Below are positions 1 to 6,140 of a DNA stretch of 11,559 bases, one piece after another. Location of the stretch: contig JAJXTK010000138.1 in NCBI GenBank assembly GCA_021783935.1, forward strand, positions 1-11,559. Direction: 5' to 3'. Each line of letters opens with the position of its first letter. Position 1 is the stretch's first letter. Below the pieces are notes generated by a model that was given only the letters and a program-made list of their open reading frames with translations, had not been told where the DNA came from and searched no databases. A program made the translations under genes and the position numbers. Origin of the DNA: Myxococcales bacterium (GTDB taxonomy: Bacteria; Myxococcota_A; Polyangia; Polyangiales; JADJMO01).

Positions 1-2
1 AG

Positions 3-992
3 CTCCTGCTCGCGTCCGAGCCGCGCGAGATCTCCGACATGTCGACCTGGCGAGCGGCCGTCGAAGCGGCCGGCGTCGAGCTCGCGCGCATCTACCTCGA
101 GACCCTCGGCCCCGAGTACGACGCGGCGATCGTCGAGGCGCCCGAGGGGCGCGCGGCGGGGCTCGCGGACGCTGCGCCGGCGCGGCGGGGCGAGCTCGTC
201 GGGGAGCTGCGGGCCGCGCGGATCGCCGCGCTCGGCCCGCTCCTCGAGAAGCTCCGCGCGCACCCCGACGCGCTGAAGGTCATCGCTTTTGCGGCGAGCG
301 CGACGCCGTCGGCCGACGCGCGCGTTTCGGCGCTTCGGACGCTCGCTGCCGGGCACGACGCCGGCAGCGTCCCCCAGCTCGCGGCGCTCGTCGCGCTCGT
401 GAAGGGCGAGGCGCCCCTCGAGGTCGTCTCGGCGGCGGTGCAGCAGATCGCCCTCTACGCACCGCACAAGGCCATTCACGCGCTGTTCGCCTGCTTCGAC
501 GCGCGCAGCTGGAAGGTGCGCTTCGCCGCGGCCATGGCGGCGATCGAGCTGATTGGGAAGGATGGCCCCGCCGCCGGCACCTCGCCGAGCGCCTTGCTCG
601 AGAAGCTGCCTGCGACGGCCGACGTCCCCATGGGGGTCGACGAGCTCCACGGCTACGCCGACGCGCTCGCCAAGGTCCGAACGCCGCTCGACGCGCACCT
701 CGCGCTCGAGAAGGCGCTCGCGTCCAAGCGCCTCGGCGCGCGCCTGACGGCGGTCGACTACTACCGCGGCTACGGGACCTCGGCCGACCTGCCGAAGCTC
801 CGCCCGCTCGCCGAGAGCACCGACCCCGTGCCGCGCTGCACGCCGGCCGACGACTGCGGCTGGGATCGCGCCTGCGCGCCCCCGAAGGTCGGCGGCGCCG
901 CGGGGCAGACGCAGGCGCGCGGCGTCACGACGGTGGGCGAGTACGTGCGCGACTGCGTGCTCCCCGAGATGGCGCGGCGCACCCCGAGCTGA
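3..992 (+). CDS. HEAT-repeat-like protein, C-terminal part (5' end outside window)
   Basis: The reading frame is open to the left edge. The first possible ATG in the window, at 39, has no Shine-Dalgarno sequence, and the codons before it read as normal protein, so this is probably the C-terminal 330 or so residues of a longer protein. Numbering from the ATG at 39, residues 55-175 are Ala/Leu-rich paired amphipathic helices of the HEAT/ARM-like kind (for example around 77-103, 110-141 and 143-173). Such alpha-solenoids usually act as protein-binding scaffolds; no enzymatic residues are seen. The C-terminus is different: C267, C273 and C279 are spaced C-x5-C-x5-C, and C306 lies in a final helix (GEYVRDCVLPEM). 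Four closely placed cysteines suggest disulfides or a metal site and hence an exported protein, but the N-terminus that would hold a signal peptide is missing. The HEAT-like fold is fairly likely; the function is unknown. Confidence 0.7.
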   Translation, partial: LLLASEPREISDMSTWRAAVEAAGVELARIYLETLGPEYDAAIVEAPEGRAAGLADAAPARRGELVGELRAARIAALGPLLEKLRAHPDALKVIAFAASATPSADARVSALRTLAAGHDAGSVPQLAALVALVKGEAPLEVVSAAVQQIALYAPHKAIHALFACFDARSWKVRFAAAMAAIELIGKDGPAAGTSPSALLEKLPATADVPMGVDELHGYADALAKVRTPLDAHLALEKALASKRLGARLTAVDYYRGYGTSADLPKLRPLAESTDPVPRCTPADDCGWDRACAPPKVGGAAGQTQARGVTTVGEYVRDCVLPEMARRTPS

Positions 993-1080
993 CGCGACGC
1001 ACTTCCTGCACGAGCACGCAGGCTCCCGCGGGCCTGGGCGCCGGGCCGGGGGCTGCATCCTGCGATCGTCATCGCGGGCC

Positions 1081-1097
1081 TGGAATTGCCTTCCAAT
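1081..1097. promoter_or_regulatory. Overlapping short inverted repeats upstream of the monooxygenase gene (possible operator or promoter region)
   Basis: TGGAA-TTGCC-TTCCA (1081-1095) is a perfect 5-bp inverted repeat with a 5-nt spacer. It overlaps ATTG-CCTTC-CAAT (1085-1097). This is the most AT-rich part of the 184-bp spacer and lies about 80 bp before the monooxygenase start. No good -35/-10 pair is visible. An operator role is only inferred; the arms are short enough to arise by chance. Confidence 0.2.
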
Positions 1098-1163
1098 CTG
1101 GGCAGGGCACGGCGCTCTGGCGGCCATCGCGCAGCCCGAGCACGCGACGCGCCCCACGCGACC

Positions 1164-1171
1164 AGAGGAGG
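1164..1171 (+). promoter_or_regulatory. Shine-Dalgarno sequence of the monooxygenase gene
   Basis: AGAGGAGG ends 5 nt before the ATG at 1177. It is the only strong Shine-Dalgarno sequence in the window and fixes the start of the monooxygenase gene. Confidence 0.8.
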
Positions 1172-1176
1172 CGACC

Positions 1177-2433
1177 ATGCTGTTCCGCCACGAACCCGAG
1201 GTGCTGGTCGTCGGCGCAGGGCCCGTCGGCTTGATGACGGCGCTCATGCTCGCCGAGCGCGGCATCCCGGTGACGGTCATCGACGAGGAGCAGAGCACCG
1301 ACACGCACAACTACGCGCTGACGCTCCACCCCTCGTCGCTGCGCCTGCTCGACGACCTCGGCCTCGCGAACGATCTCATCCGCCGGGGCGTGCGCCTCGA
1401 CCGCGTCGGGCTCTACGGCGAGGGGGAGCTGCGCGCGACGATGCGGCTCGACTGGCTGCGCGCCGAGTTCCCGTTCCTCCTGGTGCTCCCGCGCCTCGCC
1501 CTCGAGACGCTGCTCGAGAAGCGGCTGCGGCAGAAGAAGGCCGAGGTCCTCTGGTCGCACCGCCTCGCCTCGCTGACGCAGAACGGCGAGGAGGTGCGCT
1601 GCAAGATCGAGAAGCTCGGCACCGACTCGGTCGGCTACTCGGTGCAGGACACCGCGCGCGTCGTCGTCAAGGAGGTCGAGCTCGCCCCCAAGTTCGTGAT
1701 CGGCGCCGACGGCTTCCACTCGTCGGTGCGTCGTCGGCTCGATCTCGGCATGGAGCGGGTCGGGCCGCCGCAGGGGTACGCGCCGACGGAGTTCCTGACC
1801 GACGCACAGCTCGGCCCCGAGCTGCGCGTGATGCTCGACGAGACCGCCGCGCTGATGTTCCCGATCCCGGGGGGCGGCGCGCGCTTCACGAGCGAGCTGC
1901 GCGGCGACGACATCCCGTCCGCCGACGCGAGCGACGTGCCGATCGGCACCCGCATGCACCCCGCGCAGTCGCGCGAGGAGTTCGTCAGGAGCCTGCGCGC
2001 CCACGCGCCCTGGTACGACGGCAAGTTCACCGAGGTGATCTGGGGGGCGCGCGTGCGCTTCGAGCCGATGATCGCGCGCCGCTTCGGCGTCGGGCGCTGC
2101 TGGATCGTCGGCGACGCCGCGCACGTCACGGGGCCGGTCGGCGTGCACAGCCTGAACGAGGGGCTCGACGAGGCCCACCAGCTCGCCTCGCGCATCGCGC
2201 GCGTGCTCCGCTCGGGCGGCTCCCCCTCGCTGCTCGAGGACTACGACGCCGAGCGGCGCGCGAACTGGAAGCAGCTGCTCGGCCTCTCGCCGGGGCTCGA
2301 GCTCGGCCCGCACACCGACCCTTGGATCGCGGCGCACCTGCCGCGCCTGCTGCCGTGCGTGCCGGCGACGGGGGCCGAGCGCGCGGCGCTCATCCGGCAG
2401 CTCGGCGTCGAGCTCGCCCCCCTCGCGGGTTGA
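1177..2433 (+). CDS. FAD-dependent monooxygenase, class A (p-hydroxybenzoate hydroxylase-like fold)
   Basis: This 418-residue protein should be a cytoplasmic NAD(P)H- and FAD-dependent hydroxylase that inserts one oxygen atom into an aromatic or polyketide-like substrate. The Rossmann motif GAGPVG is at residues 13-18 with an acidic pair D36/E37 at the end of the second strand. The DG motif (GADGFHSSVRRRL) has D178/G179. The FAD ribityl-binding GD motif (WIVGDAAH) has G312/D313 and is followed by a helix containing LNEGLDEAHQL. These three motifs in this order define the PF01494-type family. There is no C-terminal thioredoxin-like domain as in phenol hydroxylase, and no membrane segment. The ATG is set by AGGAGG 5 nt upstream. 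Neighbouring genes do not indicate a pathway, so the substrate is unknown; roles in antibiotic modification, quinone hydroxylation or aromatic breakdown all fit the family. The family call is firm and the role open. Confidence 0.93.
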   Translation: MLFRHEPEVLVVGAGPVGLMTALMLAERGIPVTVIDEEQSTDTHNYALTLHPSSLRLLDDLGLANDLIRRGVRLDRVGLYGEGELRATMRLDWLRAEFPFLLVLPRLALETLLEKRLRQKKAEVLWSHRLASLTQNGEEVRCKIEKLGTDSVGYSVQDTARVVVKEVELAPKFVIGADGFHSSVRRRLDLGMERVGPPQGYAPTEFLTDAQLGPELRVMLDETAALMFPIPGGGARFTSELRGDDIPSADASDVPIGTRMHPAQSREEFVRSLRAHAPWYDGKFTEVIWGARVRFEPMIARRFGVGRCWIVGDAAHVTGPVGVHSLNEGLDEAHQLASRIARVLRSGGSPSLLEDYDAERRANWKQLLGLSPGLELGPHTDPWIAAHLPRLLPCVPATGAERAALIRQLGVELAPLAG

Positions 2434-2436
2434 ACG

Positions 2437-2451
2437 GGCTCACATCGAGCC
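2437..2451 (+). terminator. Small hairpin just after the monooxygenase stop (weak terminator candidate)
   Basis: GGCTC-ACATC-GAGCC starts 3 nt after the TGA and forms a 5-bp GC stem with a 5-nt loop. There is no T tract, and in such GC-rich DNA short stems are common. It may contribute to transcript ending but could be chance. Confidence 0.2.
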
Positions 2452-2534
2452 GGACAGGTGGGCGACCGAGCGACTGCACGGTTGAACGCATGGCGGAATC
2501 CTTCCGCGGTCGGCTGGAGCGGCGCCCCCCGCCA

Positions 2535-2548
2535 GTGCAACTTTGCAC
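2535..2548. promoter_or_regulatory. Perfect palindrome 3 nt before the PLD lipoprotein start codon
   Basis: GTGCAA-CT-TTGCAC is a perfect 6-bp inverted repeat with a 2-nt centre, ending 3 nt before the ATG at 2552. It occupies the place where a Shine-Dalgarno sequence should be, and none is seen. In DNA it would make a symmetric site for a dimeric regulator. In RNA the 2-nt centre is too short for a full loop, so at most 4-5 bp could pair. A repressor-binding role is inferred from symmetry and position only. Confidence 0.35.
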
Positions 2549-2551
2549 CCC

Positions 2552-3691
2552 ATGCTTCGCCGTGCGCGCCTCGTCACCTGCTGGTTCGTCACCCTGCTCG
2601 CGCTGCCGGCCTGCTCGGCCACCGGCACCAGCGACCTGATCGCGACGGGCGACGATGGCGGCGGCGCCGGCGACGACGGGGCCACGGCCACCGACGACTC
2701 CGCCCCTGCGAACGGCGCCACCGACTCCGGCACGGGGGCGACGACCGACACGGGCGGCACGAACACGGGCTCGAGCGGGGTGAGCGTGATCGTCGAGCCG
2801 AACGGCAACCGCGGCGCCGAGCTCGTCGACGCGATCCAGGCGGCGCGCACGTCGGTGCACGTCACGATGTACCTGCTGAGCTCCTCCGAGGTGATCAACG
2901 CGCTGATCGCCGCGCACGGGGCGGGCGTGGACGTGAAGGTCATCCTCAACCAGACCTTCCCCTCGAGCGGCACCAACAATTCGTCGAGCTACTCGCAGCT
3001 CCAGGGGGCCGGCATCCCGGTCGTCTGGGCCTCGTCGAGCTTCACGTACACCCACGAGAAGTGCGCGATCATCGACGGCGCGACGGCGTGGATCATGACG
3101 ATGAACGCGACCTACTCGGCGCCGATCGACAACCGCGAGTACCTCGCCGTCGACACGACGCCGGCGGACGTCGCCGAGGCGGAGCAGATCTTCGCGGCCG
3201 ACTTCGCGCAAACGGCGATCTCGCCGAGCGGCCCGCTCGTGGTGGCGCCGGTCAACGCCAAGCCCGACATCGTCGCGGTCATCGACGGCGCCCAGCACAC
3301 GCTCGACATGGAGGCCGAGGAGTTCTCCGACATCGACGTGACCCACGCCGTGGCCCAGGCAGCCCAGCGCGGCGTCGCGGTGCGCCTCGTGATGGCGAAC
3401 GACTCGGGCAACACCATCGGCAGCAACTCCTCGCTCGGCACGGTCAAGAGCGCCGGCGCGCGCGTGTACTCGTCCGGCGGCACCGCGGGGTCCTCGACCG
3501 CGAGCGCGCCGTACATCCACGCCAAGGTCGCGGTGGCCGACGGCGCGCGCTGCTACCTCGGCTCCGAGAACTTCACGACCGGCTCGCTCAAGTACAACCG
3601 CGAGCTCGGCGTCGTCCTCACCAACGCCTCGGAGATCGCGAAGATCACCAGCACGATCAACGCCGACGTGGCCAAGGGCACCGCGCTGTGA
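2552..3691 (+). CDS. Secreted phospholipase D-like lipoprotein with two HKD motifs
   Basis: This 379-residue protein of the phospholipase D superfamily should cleave or exchange phosphodiester bonds (phospholipid head groups or nucleic acid) outside the cytoplasm. Residues 1-21 are a lipoprotein signal ending in LLALPAC, with C21 as the lipidated cysteine. Residues 27-76 are an Asp/Gly/Thr-rich linker. The first catalytic motif is H168-x-K170-x4-D175 with N185; the second is H323-x-K325-x4-D330 with GSEN at 337-340. Each is followed by an NRE segment, as usual in the family. Two complete motifs in one chain form one active site, so the enzyme looks intact. The first half lacks the Gly-Ser step of the second. 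C171 and C334 each lie inside a catalytic motif. An in-frame TTG at 2543 lies inside the palindrome; the ATG is preferred because the signal peptide begins there. Substrate unknown; a cardiolipin synthase is less likely, as there are no membrane helices. Confidence 0.9.
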   Translation: MLRRARLVTCWFVTLLALPACSATGTSDLIATGDDGGGAGDDGATATDDSAPANGATDSGTGATTDTGGTNTGSSGVSVIVEPNGNRGAELVDAIQAARTSVHVTMYLLSSSEVINALIAAHGAGVDVKVILNQTFPSSGTNNSSSYSQLQGAGIPVVWASSSFTYTHEKCAIIDGATAWIMTMNATYSAPIDNREYLAVDTTPADVAEAEQIFAADFAQTAISPSGPLVVAPVNAKPDIVAVIDGAQHTLDMEAEEFSDIDVTHAVAQAAQRGVAVRLVMANDSGNTIGSNSSLGTVKSAGARVYSSGGTAGSSTASAPYIHAKVAVADGARCYLGSENFTTGSLKYNRELGVVLTNASEIAKITSTINADVAKGTAL

Positions 3692-3710
3692 TCGTCGGCG
3701 CGGCGGCGCG

Positions 3711-3731
3711 GCCGTCGCCGGCGCCGACGGC
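3711..3731 (+). terminator. GC-rich hairpin after the PLD lipoprotein gene
   Basis: GCCGTCG and CGACGGC form a perfect 7-bp stem around a 7-nt GC loop, beginning 20 nt after the stop. There is no T tract. Position and symmetry suit a transcript end between this gene and the downstream FAD oxidoreductase, but factor-independent termination is not shown. Confidence 0.35.
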
Positions 3732-3799
3732 ACGTCAGAGGAGCGGCGGCCGCGGCCGAAGTTCCCCCCTGCCGCGTCCCGCGGTACGGCTCGCCCCCG

Positions 3800-4870
3800 A
3801 TGGGCCGCGTGGTCGTCATCGGCGCTGGGATCGCGGGGCTCTCCACGGCCGTCGCGCTCGCGCGTCGGGGGCGCGCGGTGACCGTGTTCGAGCGCGAGCC
3901 GCTCCCCGGCGCGGGGAGCACCGGGCGCAACGCCGCGATCTTCCGCCTCGCGGTGGCCGAGCCCGAGAACGTCGCGCTCGCGCTCGAGGCCCAGCGCCTC
4001 GGCGAGCGGCTCGTCGCCGGGGGGGTGATCACGCCGACCGGGGGCCACTACGTCTGCGGCGATGCGCGCGAGCGCGACGCCATCCTCGGCGCGTCGTCGA
4101 GCGCGGGGGTGCACGAGGTCCCCCGCGCGGCGGCGCCGGCGATCCTGGCCGGCGTCGATGGCCCGATCCTCTTCTCGCCGCGCGACGGCGTCATCGACGT
4201 CCACGCGCTCGTGCAGGCGCTCGTGCGCGAGGCCACGAGGCTCGGCGTCGAGCTGCGCACGTCGACGCACGTCGACGCGGTCGATCGCGCCGCGGGGCGC
4301 GCGATCGGCGTCGTCGTCGGCGGCGCGCGCGTCGCCGGCGAGTGGGTGGTCGACGCCTCGGGGCCGTTCAGCCCCACGCTCGCGGGGGCGAGCGACAGCG
4401 ACGTCGGCATTCGTCCGCACCGGCGCCACCTCTTCGTGCTCGAGACCGAAGCGGCGACGCGGGTGCCGGGGGTGATCTGGAGCCTCGCCGACGGCTACTA
4501 CGCGCGCCCCGAGTCGGGCGGGCTGCTCGCGAGCCCGTGCGACGAGACGGCGATGGTGGCGAGCGACGTCGTGCCCACCAACCCCGAGGTGGCCGCGGTG
4601 CTCTTCGACAAGCTCCGCGCGCTCGCCCCGGCGCTCGCCGAGGCGCGCGTGCGCCGCTACTGGGCCGGGCTGCGGCCGCTGACGGCCGATCACCGCTTCG
4701 TCGTGGGCCCCGATCCGCGCATCGGCGGGCTCTTTCGCGTGGGCGGCTTCGGCGGGCACGGCATGACGGCCGGGGTCGCGGCGGGGGAGCTCGCGGCCGC
4801 GATCTTGGACGGCGAGCAGCCAGCGCTCGCCTCCGCGCTGGCTCCGTCGCGCGCCTCGCTCGCGCGCTGA
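3800..4870 (+). CDS. FAD-dependent oxidoreductase, DAO family (amine or amino-acid oxidase/dehydrogenase type)
   Basis: This 356-residue cytoplasmic flavoprotein resembles glycine oxidase, sarcosine oxidase and D-amino-acid dehydrogenase (PF01266). Such enzymes oxidise a C-N bond to an imine, or in some branches a hydroxy acid, and pass electrons to O2 or a quinone. The Rossmann motif GAGIAG is at 8-13 with E31 at the end of strand two. STGRNAAIFR at 40-49 matches the family segment next to the flavin. DASGPFS (185-191) is the second nucleotide-contact region. The C-terminal YWAGLRPLTAD (287-297) and GGFGGHGMTAG (315-325) are the usual FAD-binding end. The first ATG has no clear Shine-Dalgarno sequence, but the Rossmann strand starts at residue 4, so the start is credible. 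It ends 4 bp from a convergent gene. No thiamine, heme or amino-acid pathway gene is adjacent, so the substrate is unknown. It is unrelated in sub-family to the upstream monooxygenase. Confidence 0.9.
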   Translation: MGRVVVIGAGIAGLSTAVALARRGRAVTVFEREPLPGAGSTGRNAAIFRLAVAEPENVALALEAQRLGERLVAGGVITPTGGHYVCGDARERDAILGASSSAGVHEVPRAAAPAILAGVDGPILFSPRDGVIDVHALVQALVREATRLGVELRTSTHVDAVDRAAGRAIGVVVGGARVAGEWVVDASGPFSPTLAGASDSDVGIRPHRRHLFVLETEAATRVPGVIWSLADGYYARPESGGLLASPCDETAMVASDVVPTNPEVAAVLFDKLRALAPALAEARVRRYWAGLRPLTADHRFVVGPDPRIGGLFRVGGFGGHGMTAGVAAGELAAAILDGEQPALASALAPSRASLAR

Positions 4871-4874
4871 GCGG

Positions 4875-5930
4875 CTACTTCAGCCCGAGATCCTCGGCCT
4901 TCGCCCAGAAATCCTTGCCGTCGGGCGGGATGAGCTCGAGGTTCTTCGGAAAGACGCGCGACCAGCCCGCGATCGTGTCGACGACGATCACCGTGCCCCC
5001 GTCCTCGAGCACGCCGATCGGCTTGGCGGCGTCGGCGGTCGACAGGCGGATCGGGACGTCCTTGGTGATCGTCACCTCCTTGGTCGCGCCGTCGACCTTC
5101 AGCTTCGCCGGCGAGATCGAGACCATGCTGGTCGAGGCCAGCGCGTCGAGCATCTCGCCCCGCGGAAACGCCTTGAGATCGGCGCTGCGCGCCCACGCGT
5201 CGACGACGATCGCCCCCTGGTGCAGCACGTGGACCCAGCCGGACTTCTGCTCGGTCGAGTACAGGAGGATGCCGGTCTCGGCGGCCGGCACCTCCAGCGT
5301 GAACACGCTCGTGCCGTTGACCTCGTCGTAGAGATCGAGCGAGCGGCCGCGCAGCACCCACTTCTGCGCTCCCGACGGGATCTGCACGTCGGCGGTCACC
5401 ACCTCGCCGATCGCGACGTCGGCCCCGCAGCTCGCCTTGCCTTTGAGCTTCTGGCCGGTCGCCGTGTTGGTCGTCTCGACCGACAGCTTGCCGGGGCTCG
5501 CGCCGGTGAGCTTCAGCCGCTCGCCGCGGCCGATCCAGACGTGGCCCGGCGCCACGGCGACGTCGGCGCGCGCGGTGAGCGGCACCTTCGTCGCGTCGAG
5601 CCACCCCTCGACGCGCACCGAGCCGCCCCCCTTGCCCGTCTTGACCTTGGCGCGCCCCGCCGTCGGATCAGCCGGAAGATCGGAGACCTCGAGCTGGATC
5701 TCTTGCGTGGCGAAGCCCGCGATGGCCGTGCCGTCCTTGCGCTCGCTGTAGATTTGCACCCCCTTCTCGACGACCCCCTTCCCCTTCACGACGCACTCGG
5801 CGCCGGAACCTTGCGGGTCGTCGGCGGCTCGAACCGGCGCGGCGGACCACGTCAGCCCGCCCGCGAGCGCGGCCGTGAAGGAGAGGGCGAGGATCGACGG
5901 AGAGAACGCGAGTCGGGAAGATCGGCTCAT
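4875..5930 (-). CDS. Exported protein with SH3-like modules, function unknown
   Basis: This 351-residue protein has a Sec-type signal peptide: positive MSRSSR, a hydrophobic stretch to about 28, and a likely cleavage site after A35 (PVRA/ADDP). The mature part has three comparable beta-rich stretches: about 54-115 (VQIYSERKDG... GWLDATKV), 196-252 (LDLYDEVNG... GWVHVL... ARSADL) and 291-350 (VPIRLSTAD... GWSRVF... AKAEDLGL). Each has a short start, a central Gly-Trp or Glu-Gly-Trp and a closing (D/E)L-type end, recalling bacterial SH3 (SH3b) modules, which often bind peptidoglycan or peptides. This is pattern reading, not a confirmed domain match. There are exactly two mature cysteines, C46 and C168. 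The ATG at 5930 is chosen because the signal peptide begins there; an in-frame start at 6011 would add 27 untypical residues. It is divergent from the dsbD-like gene. No enzymatic motif is seen. Confidence 0.8.
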   Translation of the reverse strand: MSRSSRLAFSPSILALSFTAALAGGLTWSAAPVRAADDPQGSGAECVVKGKGVVEKGVQIYSERKDGTAIAGFATQEIQLEVSDLPADPTAGRAKVKTGKGGGSVRVEGWLDATKVPLTARADVAVAPGHVWIGRGERLKLTGASPGKLSVETTNTATGQKLKGKASCGADVAIGEVVTADVQIPSGAQKWVLRGRSLDLYDEVNGTSVFTLEVPAAETGILLYSTEQKSGWVHVLHQGAIVVDAWARSADLKAFPRGEMLDALASTSMVSISPAKLKVDGATKEVTITKDVPIRLSTADAAKPIGVLEDGGTVIVVDTIAGWSRVFPKNLELIPPDGKDFWAKAEDLGLK

Positions 5931-5939
5931 CGATGTGCA

Positions 5940-5987
5940 CTCTACCAGCTGAGGAGGCGCGGCCCTTCCGGCGCCCAGGATTCGGAC
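5940..5987 (-). other. tRNA-like fragments (D-arm and T-loop-like) in the divergent spacer
   Basis: On the minus strand, 5953-5940 reads CTCAGCTGGTAGAG, a 14-base match to the consensus bacterial tRNA D-arm with a 3-bp CTC/GAG stem. Further upstream on the same strand, 5987-5978 reads GTCCGAATCC, close to the T-loop consensus GTTCGAATCC. The order is T-loop then D-arm, as at the junction of two tandem tRNA genes. No intact tRNA can be folded: the T-stem does not pair, and no anticodon arm follows the D-arm, where the ATG of the SH3-like gene begins 10 nt later. It may be a decayed tRNA remnant or a coincidence. Confidence 0.3.
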
Positions 5988-6140
5988 GCTCGAGCCCCAT
6001 CGGAGATTCACGCAACGACCTCAGCCGACGATTCCAGTGTGGCCACGCCAACGCCCGCGCCGGTCGCCCAGGTGCCACCCCGCGCTACATTCCACGCGAA
6101 CGACGAGCCCGCGGCGATGGCCGCGAAACCACGAAGAAAC

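Noticed and set aside
2390..4759. A 789-codon open frame on the minus strand, antisense to the PLD and DAO genes
   Set aside because: It is rich in Arg, Ala, Asp and Gly without any domain or motif, and lies opposite genes with complete catalytic motifs. Long antisense frames are expected where third positions are almost all G or C.
2458..5331. A 957-codon open frame on the plus strand in another phase
   Set aside because: It is arginine-rich low-complexity translation across three well-supported genes on both strands, which real genes would not allow.
5870..5955. An intact tRNA gene beginning with the D-arm-like sequence on the minus strand
   Set aside because: No 5-bp anticodon stem follows the D-arm and no T-arm or acceptor pairing was found; the bases there encode a convincing signal peptide.
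6063..6091. A sigma-70-like promoter for dsbD with -10 TACATT at 6086-6091
   Set aside because: The bases 17 nt upstream (GTCGCC) do not resemble a -35 element, so the match rests on one hexamer only.
5220..6140. In-frame upstream extension of the dsbD frame
   Set aside because: The extension is antisense to the SH3-like protein and shows no alpha-domain features, while a proper signal peptide begins at 6141.
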